In this document: positions 55,301 to 64,000 of the stretch, piece by piece
How the letters are laid out: the number at the start of each line of letters is the position of its first letter
Position numbering within the stretch: position 1 is the stretch's first letter
Assembly: GCF_001667145.1 (NCBI RefSeq)
Contig: NZ_LZIF01000035.1
Location: 1-64,000 of the forward strand
Direction: 5' to 3'
DNA from: Mycobacterium sp. 852002-51971_SCH5477799-a
GTDB taxonomy: Bacteria > Actinomycetota > Actinomycetes > Mycobacteriales > Mycobacteriaceae
Length of the DNA stretch: 64,000 nt
The notes under the pieces: model-generated
Database searches by the model: none
Told to the model about the DNA's origin: nothing
What the model saw: only the letters and a program-made list of their open reading frames with translations
Translations under genes and position numbers: made by a program

Positions 55301-56503
55301 CGGGCGCTGGCCGAGGAAAACGAGGTGCTGATCGAGCAGGTGAACGTGATCATCAACCAGGGCCCCTCGTTCGGGGTGCACGTGGTGGTCACCGCCGATC
55401 GCGAATCGGAGCTGCGGCCACCGGTGCGCAGCGGTTTCGGCTCCCGGGTCGAGCTGCGGCTGGCCGCCGTGGAAGACGCCAAGCTGGTGCGGTCCCGGTT
55501 CGCCAAAGACGTTCCGGTCAAACCCGGTCGCGGCATGGTCGCGGTCAACTACGTCCGCCTCGACGCCGACCCCCAATCCGGTCTGCACACCCTCGTCGCG
55601 CGTCCCGCGCTGGCCGGCACGCCTGAGAACCGGTTCGAATCCGACAGCGTCGTGGAAGCCGTCAGCCGGATCACGAGCGGTCAGGCACCACCGGTGCGCC
55701 GGCTGCCGGCGAGGTTCGGGGTGGAACAGCTTCGCGAGCTCGCCGCGCAGGACACCCGCCAGGGCGTCGGCGCGGGCGGAATCGCTTGGGCCATCTCGGA
55801 ATTGGACCTGTCGCCCGTCTATCTCAACTTTGCCGAGAACGCGCACCTGATGGTGACCGGGCGTCGCGAATGTGGGCGTACCACGACATTGGCCACCATC
55901 ATGTCCGAGATCGGGCGGCTATACGCGCCCGGGGCGACCAGCGCACCGACGCCTGCGGCGGGGCAACCCTCGGCCCAGGTGTGGCTGGTGGACCCGCGTC
56001 GCCAGCTGTTGACCACGCTTGGCTCCGACTACGTGGAGAAGTTCGCCTACAACCTCGACGGTGTGCAGGCGATGATGGGCGAGCTGGCCGCCGTTCTGGC
56101 CGGCCGCGAGCCGCCGCCCGGGTTGTCCGCCGAGGAGTTGTTGGCGCGGAACTGGTGGAGCGGGCCGGAGATCTTCTTGATCGTCGACGACATCCAGCAG
56201 CTGCCGGCAGGCTTCGACTCGCCGCTGCACAAGGCCGCGCCCTGGGTGACGCGGGCCGCCGACGTCGGCCTGCACGTGATCGTCACGCGCACGTTCGGGG
56301 GTTGGTCTTCGGCCGGCAGCGATCCGATGTTGCGGGCGCTGGCGCAGGCGAACGCACCGCTGCTGGTGATGGACGCCGACCCCGACGAGGGATTCATCCG
56401 CGGCAAGATGAAGGGTGGTCCGCTGCCTCGCGGTCGAGGCCTGCTGATGGCCGAGGACACCGGCGTGTTCGTTCAGGTCGCGGCGACCGAATTGCGCAAG
56501 TAG
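52337..56503 (+). CDS. eccC5: ESX-5 type VII secretion ATPase EccC5
   Basis: A 1388-residue FtsK/SpoIIIE-type motor that recognises and drives export of PE, PPE and Esx substrates. Two transmembrane helices lie at about residues 38-58 and 65-82, followed by a DUF region and three ATPase domains. P-loops: GTTGSGKST near residue 499, GAGGSGKTT near 873, and GRRECGRTT near 1175, where the lysine is replaced by arginine. Walker B of domain 1 is LVVVIDEFYEW. In the first H37Rv annotation this gene was divided into Rv1783 and Rv1784; here it is a single intact frame. The GTG start is inside the eccB5 stop codon. Confidence 0.98.
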   Translation: MKRGFARPTPEKPPVIKPENIVLPTPLSIPPPEGKPWWIVVVGVVVVGLLIGMVGMTFASGSHVFGGAGSIFPIFMIGGVAMMMFGGRFGGQQQMSRPKLDSMRAQFMLMLDMLRETAHESADSMDANYRWFHPAPTTLAAAVGSSRMWERKPDGKDLNFGVVRVGVGMTRPEVTWGEPQNMPTDIELEPVTGKALQEFGRYQSVVYNLPKMISVLVEPWYSLAGDREQAAGLMRAIICQLAFSHGPDHMRMIVVSSNLDEWDWVKWLPHFGDPRRQDAAGNARMVYSSVREFAAEQAELFAGRGSFTPRHASSSAQTPTPHTVIIADVVDPQWEYVISGEGVDGVTFFDLTGSAMWTAVPERTLRFDKKGVIEALPRDRDTWMVIDEKPWFFALTDHISTAEAEEFSQKLARWRLAEAYEEIGQRVAHIGARDIMAYYGIDDPGRIDFEALWGSRNDSMGRSRLRAPFGVRSDNGELLFLDMKSLDEGGDGPHGVMSGTTGSGKSTLVRTVIESLMLSHPPEELQFVLADLKGGSAVKPFAGVPHVSRIITDLEEDQALMERFLDALWGEIARRKAICDSAGVDDAKEYNSVRSRMRARGQDMAPLPMLVVVIDEFYEWFRIMPTAVDVLDSIGRQGRAYWIHLMMASQTIESRAEKLMENMGYRLVLKARTAGAAQAAGVPNAVNLPAQAGLGYFRRSLEDITRFQAEFLWRDYFPRGLTDDGEEAPALVHSIDYIRPQLFTTSFTPLEVSVGGPDVAVPAIEADGEPLPIEAAEDEDAEGIRTPKVGTVIIDQLRKIDFQPYRLWQPPLNQPVAIDELVNRFLGRPWQQDYGTARDLVFPIGIIDRPFKHDQPPWTVDTSGPGANVLILGAGGSGKTTALQTLICSAALTHTPEQIQFYCLAYSSTALTTVARLPHVGEVAGPTDPYGVRRTVAELLALVRERKRSFLEYGIASMEVFRRRKFGNEPGPVPNDGFGDVYLVVDNYRALAEENEVLIEQVNVIINQGPSFGVHVVVTADRESELRPPVRSGFGSRVELRLAAVEDAKLVRSRFAKDVPVKPGRGMVAVNYVRLDADPQSGLHTLVARPALAGTPENRFESDSVVEAVSRITSGQAPPVRRLPARFGVEQLRELAAQDTRQGVGAGGIAWAISELDLSPVYLNFAENAHLMVTGRRECGRTTTLATIMSEIGRLYAPGATSAPTPAAGQPSAQVWLVDPRRQLLTTLGSDYVEKFAYNLDGVQAMMGELAAVLAGREPPPGLSAEELLARNWWSGPEIFLIVDDIQQLPAGFDSPLHKAAPWVTRAADVGLHVIVTRTFGGWSSAGSDPMLRALAQANAPLLVMDADPDEGFIRGKMKGGPLPRGRGLLMAEDTGVFVQVAATELRK

Positions 56504-56510
56504 GGCTAGA

Positions 56511-57765
<1,255 letters not shown>

Positions 57766-57948
57766 TCAATATTGCATGCGCGGCAACGGAACACGGTCCG
57801 CCTGCCCACGCTAATCCGGGGTTCCCGGCGCCGGTATCCGATTGGAGAGCATTCTGCACATTTTACCGACCGACTAATCTGGTCACCGAAACGTGAAGCG
57901 CAAGCCCGTTTGGTTGTAAGCCGTTTACGGCCTGGCCGGGCCGCCTAG

Positions 57949-58155
<207 letters not shown>

Positions 58156-58636
58156 CGCGGCAAGGCTCACTACCGCGGCGGGCGGAAAGCAAACGGCGCA
58201 TGAACAAATCGGTGCCTTGGATGAACTCCCGCCGACCGGGAATGAACAGTGGCTGGCCATTGATGAACAGGTGGCTTTGGGGTGTCCGCGTTTGCCTCGT
58301 AACGAACTAATCTCAGTGCCGGGCGACAGTTCGGGCACACACGGGCTGTCGCTCGGTTGCTGATAGCGGGAGATTAGCCGAGGCAGAAGGTGCATGTCGT
58401 TTTTGACCAGATGTCCGAAAAGCGCGGTGGCAGACCGCCTTTGCGGACACAGCCAACTGGTCAACAAGCGCCGGCCCGCCCGGCTGATGGGGTTGCGGGG
58501 CGAAGAGGCTCCGTTGGTGACTCCCGCGGGCTCAGCGGCCCACCGGTGGCGTTCGTCTACAGAGCCGTGACCACGGCCACCACTGATTCCTATGTGACAG
58601 CCGAGATCGCGTTTCCGGCCGACTGAGGAGGACACG
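58156..58636. other. Intergenic region before PPE25
   Basis: 481 bp without a family-recognised gene. It holds the 21-bp-spaced repeats at 58200-58283. A further frame of 58 codons (58394-58570, starting MSFLT) has no similarity that I recognise. The promoter of the PPE25-PE18-PPE26 genes probably lies here. Confidence 0.5.
58200..58310 (+). repeat. Four 21-bp-phased ATGAAC repeats within a possible 36-codon frame
   Basis: ATGAAC occurs at 58200, 58221, 58242 and 58263, exactly 21 bp apart each time; three of the four copies continue as ATGAACA. Because 21 is a multiple of three, the copies are in one frame that starts with the first ATG and ends at TAA 58308-58310. It would encode four heptapeptides beginning with Met-Asn (MNKSVPW, MNSRRPG, MNSGWPL, MNRWLWG) and an eight-residue end. 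The ribosome site is poor. Alternatively the DNA spacing, two helical turns, suits a protein binding one face. Confidence 0.55.
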
Positions 58637-59905
58637 GTGTTTGACTTCGCGGCGTTACCGCCCGAAATCAATTCCGGTCGCATGTACGCGGGCCCGGGGT
58701 CGGGGCCGATGATGGCCGCGGCAGCCGGGTGGGATGAGATTGCGGCGGAATTGGGTGTAGCGGCCAGCGGCTACAGCTCGGTCATCACCGAGCTCACCAG
58801 CGGGCCATGGGTGGGGCCGGCATCGATGTCGATGGTTTCGGCGATCACCCCGTACGTGAGCTGGCTGAGCACGATGGCCGCGCAGGCCGAGGAGACGGCC
58901 GGGCAGGGCCGGGCAGCCGCGGCGGCATTTGAGGCAGCGTTTGCGATGACGGTGCCGCCGCCGGTGATCGCGGCCAATCGAGCGCTGTTGGCGACCCTGG
59001 TGGCGACGAACTTCTTCGGGCAGAACACGCCCGCGATTGCGGCCACAGAGGCGCAGTACATGGAGATGTGGGCGCAAGACGCCGCCGCGATGACCGGTTA
59101 CGCCGTGTCGTCGGCGACCGCGTCGGTGCTGGCTCCGTTCGCGACGCCGCCCAACACCGCCGCACCGGAAGCGGCTTCCAACCAGGCCAACGCGGTCGAG
59201 CAGGCCGTCGCCGAGCCGGCGGGCAATACCGCACAAACCACGGCCAACGCGACCTCGCAATTAGCATCGCCACAAGCGTTGTCGCTGAGCACAACTCAAG
59301 CGGTACAGGCACCCGCGGCGGCCACGAACGCGTCGGATCCGGGGTTGCTCACGAGCACACTCCAGAACTTGCTGCAGTCCGGTCTGCCGACCCCCACCGA
59401 CAACTGGCTGGGGCTCAATCCCACCGTCTACGACACGCTTCTCAAACGGACCTCGGGTCTTTTCTATTTCTCGAATGGTATGGCGCAGTTCAGCTCCTCG
59501 ATCGCCCAGCAGTTGACCTTCGGTCCCGGTGGTAGCACGGCGGGTGCCGGTGGAGCGTGGTTCCCGACCCCGCAGTTCGCCAACCTGGGTCTCGGCAACC
59601 TCGGCAGCGGGGTCGGGCACGTGGGTGCGGTCTCCGCAGGCGCCGGGCAAGCCGCCCGGGTCGGGATGCTCTCGGTACCGCAGCACTGGGCCAACCTCAC
59701 TTCCGCCGTCAGCCCGGCCGCGGTCTCCGAGGAGGCCACACCCGTTGAGGCCGTCGCCGCGACAGGGACGTCGGGTTCACCGGCCAACGGTCTGCTGCGG
59801 GGGATGCCGATGGGGGGCATGGGCCGGCGCGGGGCCGCCGCCGGCTACGTCAACAAATATGGATTCCGCTACAGCGTGCTGACCCGCCCGCCATCGGCCG
59901 GATAA
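58637..59905 (+). CDS. PPE25: PPE family protein, PPE25-like (SVP subfamily)
   Basis: A 422-residue PPE protein, secreted or surface-exposed through ESX-5. The PPE domain ([21 protein letters not shown]) covers about residues 1-175 with the WxG-like [11 protein letters not shown]. The SVP signature [10 protein letters not shown] is near residue 340. A GTG start with GAGGAGGAC upstream is used. Its N- and C-terminal parts are nearly identical to the gene at 61977. Such proteins pair with a PE partner; PE18 follows 72 bp later. Confidence 0.93.
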   Translation: MFDFAALPPEINSGRMYAGPGSGPMMAAAAGWDEIAAELGVAASGYSSVITELTSGPWVGPASMSMVSAITPYVSWLSTMAAQAEETAGQGRAAAAAFEAAFAMTVPPPVIAANRALLATLVATNFFGQNTPAIAATEAQYMEMWAQDAAAMTGYAVSSATASVLAPFATPPNTAAPEAASNQANAVEQAVAEPAGNTAQTTANATSQLASPQALSLSTTQAVQAPAAATNASDPGLLTSTLQNLLQSGLPTPTDNWLGLNPTVYDTLLKRTSGLFYFSNGMAQFSSSIAQQLTFGPGGSTAGAGGAWFPTPQFANLGLGNLGSGVGHVGAVSAGAGQAARVGMLSVPQHWANLTSAVSPAAVSEEATPVEAVAATGTSGSPANGLLRGMPMGGMGRRGAAAGYVNKYGFRYSVLTRPPSAG

Positions 59906-59977
59906 CGGAGAGCCCAGATGAACCCACGCAAGCCAGCCCGGGCATGTCGCCGGGTCCCGAAGGAAGAAGGAGTCTAG

Positions 59978-60277
59978 ATGTCGTTTGTCACCACGCAGCC
60001 GGAGGCGCTGGCAGCGGCAGCTGGCAACCTCCAGACCATCGGTTCAGCGCTGAGCGCTCAAAACGCCGCGGCAGCGGCCCCCACGACGGGGGTGGTGCCG
60101 GCTGCCGCCGATGAGGTGTCGGCGCTGACGGCGGCGCAGTTCGCCGCCCACGCGCAGATGTATCAGGCCGTCAGCGCTCAGGCTGCGGCGATCCACGAAA
60201 CGTTTGTCAACACCCTGAGCACAAGCTCCGGGTCTTACGCCCTGACTGAGGCGGTCAACGCCGCCGCGGCTGGTTAA
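59978..60277 (+). CDS. PE18: PE family protein PE18
   Basis: A 99-residue PE protein consisting of the PE domain only (MSFVTTQPEALAAAAGNLQ start). The type VII secretion signal YxxxD/E is present as YALTE near residue 88. It forms a helical hairpin that binds the hairpin of a PPE protein; the likely partner is the PPE26 gene that starts seven bases after its stop. A good ribosome site, GAAGGAGT, precedes the ATG. Confidence 0.94.
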   Translation: MSFVTTQPEALAAAAGNLQTIGSALSAQNAAAAAPTTGVVPAAADEVSALTAAQFAAHAQMYQAVSAQAAAIHETFVNTLSTSSGSYALTEAVNAAAAG

Positions 60278-60284
60278 GGAGTCG

Positions 60285-61511
60285 ATGATGTTGGATTACG
60301 GGATGTTTCCGCCGGAGTTCAATTCGGCGCGGATCTATTCGGGGCCGGGGTCGGGTTCGTTTGTGGCTGCGGCATCGGCGTGGAATGCCATTGCCGCGGA
60401 GCTGCAGTCGGCTGCGTTGAGTTACCAGACAGTGGTAACGCAGCTGTCCAGCGAGGAGTGGACGGGAACCGCCTCGGCGGCGATGGCTCAGGCTGCGACT
60501 CCCTACGCGGAGTGGCTGAGCACCACGGCGGCTCAGGCCGAGCTGACGGCCACCCAGGCGCAGGCCGCCGCGGCCGCTTATGAGGCCGCGCTGGCGTCGT
60601 CGGTGGCGCCACCATTGATCGCGGCGAACCGGATGCAGTCCCAGCAGTTGCAGATGACGAACGTGTTGGGCCAAAACACCCCGTTGATCATGCAGTTGGA
60701 GGCGCAGTACGGCGAGTTCTGGGCCCAGGATGCCGCCGCGATGTCGACCTATGCGACGCAGTCGACCACGCTCACCAAGAGCATGACGACCATTCAGCCC
60801 GCTCCGAAGGTGACCAACGATGCGGGCACGGCCAACCAGGCCAACGCGGTCACCAATGCCACAGCGAACTCGACGGCGACCAACACATCGAAGGTCGTGA
60901 GCAATGCGGCGACGAACGCAACGAACGCGACGACCAATGCGACTACCCAGGCCACTCAGGCCGCCACGGATCCGTTGACCGAGCTTTGGTTCCTGTTGAC
61001 CGGACAGAGCGTGTTGCCCACCAACCTCGGGACGGCCGTCAACGGCTACGCCCCGTTCGCCAGCCTGTTCTACAACACCGAAGGTCTGCCGTACTTCAGC
61101 ATCGGTATGGGCAACAACTTCGTGCAGATCGCCAAGTCGTTGGGTGTCCTCGGCGGTGCGGCTCCGGCCGCCGCCAAGGCCCTGCCCGGCCTCGGCGGGC
61201 TGGGCGGCATGCTCGGCGGTGGCGCCGCCGCCGCCCATCCGGTCGCGGCGCTGGGCAGCGCGGCCTCCGTCGGTGGCAAGTTGTCGGTCCCGGTGTCGTG
61301 GTCCGGTGGTGGTGCGGGCGCGGTGCCCGCGACATTGGGGCGTGCCATCCCGGTCAGCGCTATCAGTGCCGCCCCAGAAGCCGCGGGCGGACCCGGCAAC
61401 CTGCTCGGCGGCATGCCGCTGGCCGGGGCGGGCGCCGCAGGCCACGGAGTCGCCGGTCCCAAGTACGGATTCCGGCCCACCGTCATGGCCCGCCCACCCT
61501 TCGCGGGATAG
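60285..61511 (+). CDS. PPE26: PPE family protein, PPE26-like (SVP subfamily)
   Basis: A 408-residue PPE protein paired with PE18. The PPE domain begins [21 protein letters not shown]. The SVP signature is KLSVPVSW near residue 334. Between about residues 185 and 225 there is an Asn-Ala-Thr-rich stretch (repeated NAT and TNA units) not usual for the family. The exported protein should be on the cell surface; the orthologue in M. tuberculosis acts on host innate receptors. ATGs at 60285 and 60288 are both usable. Confidence 0.92.
   Translation: MMLDYGMFPPEFNSARIYSGPGSGSFVAAASAWNAIAAELQSAALSYQTVVTQLSSEEWTGTASAAMAQAATPYAEWLSTTAAQAELTATQAQAAAAAYEAALASSVAPPLIAANRMQSQQLQMTNVLGQNTPLIMQLEAQYGEFWAQDAAAMSTYATQSTTLTKSMTTIQPAPKVTNDAGTANQANAVTNATANSTATNTSKVVSNAATNATNATTNATTQATQAATDPLTELWFLLTGQSVLPTNLGTAVNGYAPFASLFYNTEGLPYFSIGMGNNFVQIAKSLGVLGGAAPAAAKALPGLGGLGGMLGGGAAAAHPVAALGSAASVGGKLSVPVSWSGGGAGAVPATLGRAIPVSAISAAPEAAGGPGNLLGGMPLAGAGAAGHGVAGPKYGFRPTVMARPPFAG
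60841..60975 (+). repeat. Asn-Ala-Thr low-complexity segment in PPE26
   Basis: A run of short units such as ACGAACGCAACGAACGCGAC encodes repeated Asn, Ala and Thr. The repeats are imperfect and in frame, so copy number could vary between strains. Confidence 0.6.
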
Positions 61512-61515
61512 TCCC

Positions 61516-61536
61516 CGCCGGCCCGCTACGCCGGCG
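61516..61536. terminator. Possible terminator hairpin after PPE26
   Basis: CGCCGGC-7 bases-GCCGGCG is a perfect seven-base-pair stem starting five bases after the PPE26 stop. A second stem, GCACCCG / CGGGTGC (61596-61602 with 61622-61628), follows. Together they may end the PPE25-PE18-PPE26 transcript. Confidence 0.45.
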
Positions 61537-61630
61537 CGATCTACGACGCGCCCAGCCTCCGAAACACCGGCGGCAGGGCGCGTTTTCGCGTGATTGCACC
61601 CGGAGCCCTCGCAGCGAATCTCGGGTGCGC

Positions 61631-61656
61631 TTTATCTGCGGCCGGATTTTTATCCC
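61631..61656. repeat. Shared hairpin element, copy 1
   Basis: TTTATCTGCGGCCGGATTTT matches the copy at 63279 in 19 of 20 bases. Inside it GGAT-TTTT-ATCC can pair. It lies about 330 bp before PPE27. Confidence 0.6.
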
Positions 61657-61976
61657 GCGCTGGGGTTTTCGCTCCGTCGCCACAGCGCCGACATAGCCCG
61701 CGATGCCGGGATAGTCGCGCGGGTGGCGGACAGCCTCGTCACGGTGTTCGTGCAGGTAACGGCCGTGGGGACCGAACCCGTCCGACGCCGCCCCGATCGC
61801 GCGGCCACGCCGCAATCCGGCTGTCGACATCGGTGCCGCCGCAACAGCGGCCGTATCGCGGCGCGGCGATGGGGCGGTGCGGCCATTTAGCCTTTGGCAA
61901 GCAAATTCTTGAAGGTCATCGCTGAGAGACCACCTGCGAGGGGATACATGTCGTTCGAGCCCAAGGCTTCGTAACC

Positions 61977-63248
61977 ATGGACTTCGGGGCATTACCGCCG
62001 GAGGTCAACTCCGCTCGCATGTACGCGGGTCCGGGGTCGGGTCCGATCATGGCCGCGGCGGCGGCCTGGGACGGCCTCGGTGCCGAGCTGGGCTCGGCGG
62101 CAAGCGGCTACACATCGGTGATTTCGGAGCTGACCCAGGCGCCCTGGGTGGGTCCTGCCTCGGCGGTGATGTTGTCGGCGGTCACGCCGTACGTGAGCTG
62201 GCTCAGCGTCCTGGCCGGGCAGGCCGAGGAGACCGCCGGACAGGCCAGGGCGGCCGCGGCGGCATACGAGGCGGCGTTTGCGATGACGGTGCCGCCGCCG
62301 GTGATCGCGGCCAACCGAGTATTGCTGGCGACCTTGGTGGCGACGAACTTCTTCGGGCAGAACACCCCGGCGATCGCGGCCACCGAGGCGCAGTACATGG
62401 AAATGTGGGCGCAAGACGCCGCCGCGATGTACGGCTACGCCGCATCGTCGGCGACCGCGTCGGTGCTGGCTCCGTTCCCGGCGCCGCCCAACATCACCGC
62501 CCCGGAAGCGGGTTCCAACCAGGCCGACGCGCTCGCAAAGGCCGTCGCCGAGCCGGCGGGCAACACCGCGCAGAACACCGCCAACGCAACCTCACAGCTG
62601 GCCACCCCACAAGTGTTGTCGGCCACCACATCTCAGGCGGTGACGCAAGCTTCGACCACGACCGCCACGCAGCCGGGTCCGTTCACCTGGCTTACGAGCG
62701 CAATTCAGAACTTCTTGCAGTCCGGACTGCCAACCCCGACCAACAACTACCTGGGATTGGTCTCCAGTAACTACGACACGATTCTCAAACGGATGACGGG
62801 TCTGGGTTACTTCTCCAATGGTTTGGCGAGCTTTAGTTCGTCGATCGCCCAGCAGTTGACCTTCGGTCCGGGTGGTAGCACGGCGGGTGCGAGCGGAGCG
62901 TGGTTCCCGACTCCGCAGTTCGCCAGCCTGGGTCTGGGCAACCTCGGCAGCGGAGTCGGGCACGTGGGTGCGGTTTCCGCAGGCGCCGGGCAAGCCGCCC
63001 GGGTCGGGATGCTCTCGGTGCCGCAACATTGGGCGACGTTGACCTCCGCGGTCAGCCCGGCCGCGGTCTCCGCGGAGGCCACTCCCGTTGAGGCCGTCGG
63101 CGCGACAGGGACGTCCGGTTCGCCGGCCAACGGTCTGCTGCGGGGGATGCCGATGGGGGGCATGGGCCGGCGCGGGGCCGCCGCCGGCTACGTCAACAAA
63201 TACGGGTTCCGCTACAGCGTGCTGACCCGCCCGCCATCGGCCGGATAG
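61977..63248 (+). CDS. PPE27: PPE family protein, PPE27-like, near-copy of PPE25
   Basis: A 423-residue PPE protein of the SVP subfamily. The PPE domain begins [20 protein letters not shown]; the SVP motif is [10 protein letters not shown]. The last 140 residues differ from PPE25 at only about eight positions, and the first 165 are also very similar, while the middle (about 205-270) is divergent. No PE gene is directly before or after it. The order after PPE26 is that of PPE27 (Rv1790) in M. tuberculosis, but its sequence is that of a PPE25 duplicate. Confidence 0.9.
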   Translation: MDFGALPPEVNSARMYAGPGSGPIMAAAAAWDGLGAELGSAASGYTSVISELTQAPWVGPASAVMLSAVTPYVSWLSVLAGQAEETAGQARAAAAAYEAAFAMTVPPPVIAANRVLLATLVATNFFGQNTPAIAATEAQYMEMWAQDAAAMYGYAASSATASVLAPFPAPPNITAPEAGSNQADALAKAVAEPAGNTAQNTANATSQLATPQVLSATTSQAVTQASTTTATQPGPFTWLTSAIQNFLQSGLPTPTNNYLGLVSSNYDTILKRMTGLGYFSNGLASFSSSIAQQLTFGPGGSTAGASGAWFPTPQFASLGLGNLGSGVGHVGAVSAGAGQAARVGMLSVPQHWATLTSAVSPAAVSAEATPVEAVGATGTSGSPANGLLRGMPMGGMGRRGAAAGYVNKYGFRYSVLTRPPSAG

Positions 63249-63580
63249 CGGCGGGATCCGAGCATGTATGCCCTCACCTTTATCCGCGGCCGGATTTTAT
63301 TCCGGGGCTCGACACAAGTGCGCCCGGTTACGCCGCGTACGCACCGCGCCGGGGGTGATCGGCAGCTACTCAGCTCTGGCGATTCCGGCAGCTCATACCT
63401 ACGATCGGGCCCGGACTTCGGGTGGCCGGCCAGCGCCGAGCGATTGACCTTGGTTTCCGTGGCGCAGGTGCGCCACAAGGCTGTTCCTCCGATGACGGGC
63501 GTGGCGGTGGCCACCGGCGCATTAACGTCTTTTACTGCTCTACTTTTCGATTCGAAATTCACAGGTTAAGGGGCACATTC
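63249..63580. other. Intergenic region before the last PPE gene
   Basis: 332 bp without a recognised gene. It carries the second copy of the hairpin element and an AT-rich stretch (63526-63568) just before the PPE start. No PE reading frame is present, unlike the PPE25-PE18-PPE26 arrangement. Confidence 0.5.
63279..63305. repeat. Shared hairpin element, copy 2
   Basis: TTTATCCGCGGCCGGATTTT, 19 of 20 identical to copy 1. CCGGA-TTTTAT-TCCGG forms a perfect five-base-pair stem. It lies about 300 bp before the last PPE gene, the same relative place as copy 1. Confidence 0.6.
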
Positions 63581-64000
63581 GTGGTGGATTATGGGGCTTT
63601 CCCCCCGGAGTTCAATTCGGCGCGGATCTACTCGGGTCCGGGGTCGGGTTCGTTCGTCGCCGCGGCTTCGGCGTGGAGCGCGCTTGCGGCCGAACTCAGC
63701 TCGGCCGCGCTCAGCTACGACACCGTCATCACCGCGCTGAACAGCGAGGAATGGCTGGGCACGGCCTCCACGGCGATGGCGCAAGCGGCCCAACCGTACG
63801 TGGCCTGGCTGACCACGACGGCCGCCCAGGCCGAAGAGGCTGCCACGCAGGCTCGTTCGGCCGCGGCGGCCTACGAGACCGCCCTGGCCTCCTCGGTGCC
63901 GCCCCCGCTGATTGCGGCGAACCGCACCCAGGTGACCCAGCTGCAGTCGACCAACGTCCTCGGGCAGAACACCCCGCTGATCGCTCAGCTGGAAGCGCAG
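63581..64000 (+). CDS. PPE family protein, PPE26-like, truncated by the window end
   Basis: The first 140 residues of a PPE protein ([21 protein letters not shown]). It is most like PPE26: the same [16 protein letters not shown] and [10 protein letters not shown] stretches, and nearly the same DNA in the first 80 bases. Two consecutive GTG codons (63581, 63584) are possible starts. The right part of the gene is outside the window, so the subfamily cannot be confirmed. Confidence 0.9.
   Translation, partial: MVDYGAFPPEFNSARIYSGPGSGSFVAAASAWSALAAELSSAALSYDTVITALNSEEWLGTASTAMAQAAQPYVAWLTTTAAQAEEAATQARSAAAAYETALASSVPPPLIAANRTQVTQLQSTNVLGQNTPLIAQLEAQ

Larger units (their letters stand above)
61512..61976. 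other. Intergenic region before PPE27
   Basis: 465 bp with no supported gene. It contains two inverted repeats near the PPE26 end and a hairpin element (61631-61656) that reappears before the next PPE gene. GAGGGGATAC near 61937 lies about 40 bp before the PPE27 start and could be a ribosome site for an alternative upstream start, which is not in frame. Confidence 0.5.

Noticed and set aside
58394..58570. A 58-codon frame starting MSFLT, like the start of PE proteins
   Set aside because: After the first residues there is no PE domain pattern and the remaining sequence is Arg-rich. It is probably chance.
60255..61445. A 396-codon minus-strand frame with many Gly, Arg and Leu residues
   Set aside because: It mirrors the repetitive PPE26 coding sequence and has no ribosome site or homology that I recognise.

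Overview
The window is GC-rich DNA from a slow-growing Mycobacterium. The strongest evidence is the start of the ESX-5 type VII secretion locus at the right end, in the order malQ, eccB5, eccC5, cyp143, ferredoxin, PPE25, PE18, PPE26 and PPE27. ESX-5 is known only from slow growers. Several typical actinobacterial families support this: mycofactocin-type SDRs, F420-linked enzymes, 13E12-type HNH proteins, many P450s and SigF-type sigma factors. The species is not the M. tuberculosis complex, because most of the left 40 kb has no counterpart there that I recognise. I found no tRNA, rRNA, CRISPR array, insertion sequence or complete prophage.

Layout. 1-8.8 kb: the start of a lipoprotein gene, a TetR regulator, and a six-gene rightward operon (P450, SDR, crotonase, double CoA-transferase, SDR, phosphotransferase). 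Near-identical operator-like sites lie before the regulator and before the P450. 8.6-10.1 kb: a 13E12-family HNH protein overlapping the operon tail in antisense. 10.2-16.6 kb: a leftward operon with overlapping junctions (TetR, P450, SDR, amidohydrolase, and two M24 peptidases of which the second has lost its metal ligands). 16.7-25.8 kb: a nitroreductase-type protein, DUF2231 protein, lipoprotein, orphan SigF-like sigma factor, SDR, cutinase-like esterase, a D-aminoacylase-type amidohydrolase with its own TetR, and a TetR/methyltransferase pair. 25.8-27.2 kb: the RNA helicase RhlE.

27.5-40.6 kb is a catabolic island. It contains a cobalt-type nitrile hydratase/thiocyanate hydrolase-like operon with a divergent crotonase. 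Next comes a leftward eight-gene operon: SDR, E1-alpha, E1-beta, a stand-alone lipoyl protein, crotonase, acyl-CoA ligase, Rieske oxygenase and a KstD-like flavoprotein. A divergent CoA-transferase follows. Together these could oxidise a ring or side chain, activate the acid as a CoA thioester and shorten it. The substrate cannot be read from the sequence. The dehydrogenase set has a lipoyl carrier but no E2 catalytic domain or E3 nearby.

40.9-48.2 kb: an ANTAR-like protein, a DUF4407 membrane protein (Rv1779c-like), a DUF2505 protein (Rv1780-like), then five genes that I do not remember between Rv1780 and malQ in M. tuberculosis. 48.2-64 kb: malQ and the ESX-5 start. The PPE part looks like a tandem duplication: PPE25-PE18-PPE26 is followed by a near-copy of PPE25 and a truncated PPE26-like gene. 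The PPE25 upstream gap holds four ATGAAC repeats spaced exactly 21 bp apart, which also form an in-frame heptapeptide repeat in a 36-codon reading frame.

Limits: families were recognised by eye, without database searches. Start codons were chosen from overlap and ribosome-site context, and operator and terminator calls rest on symmetry and position only.
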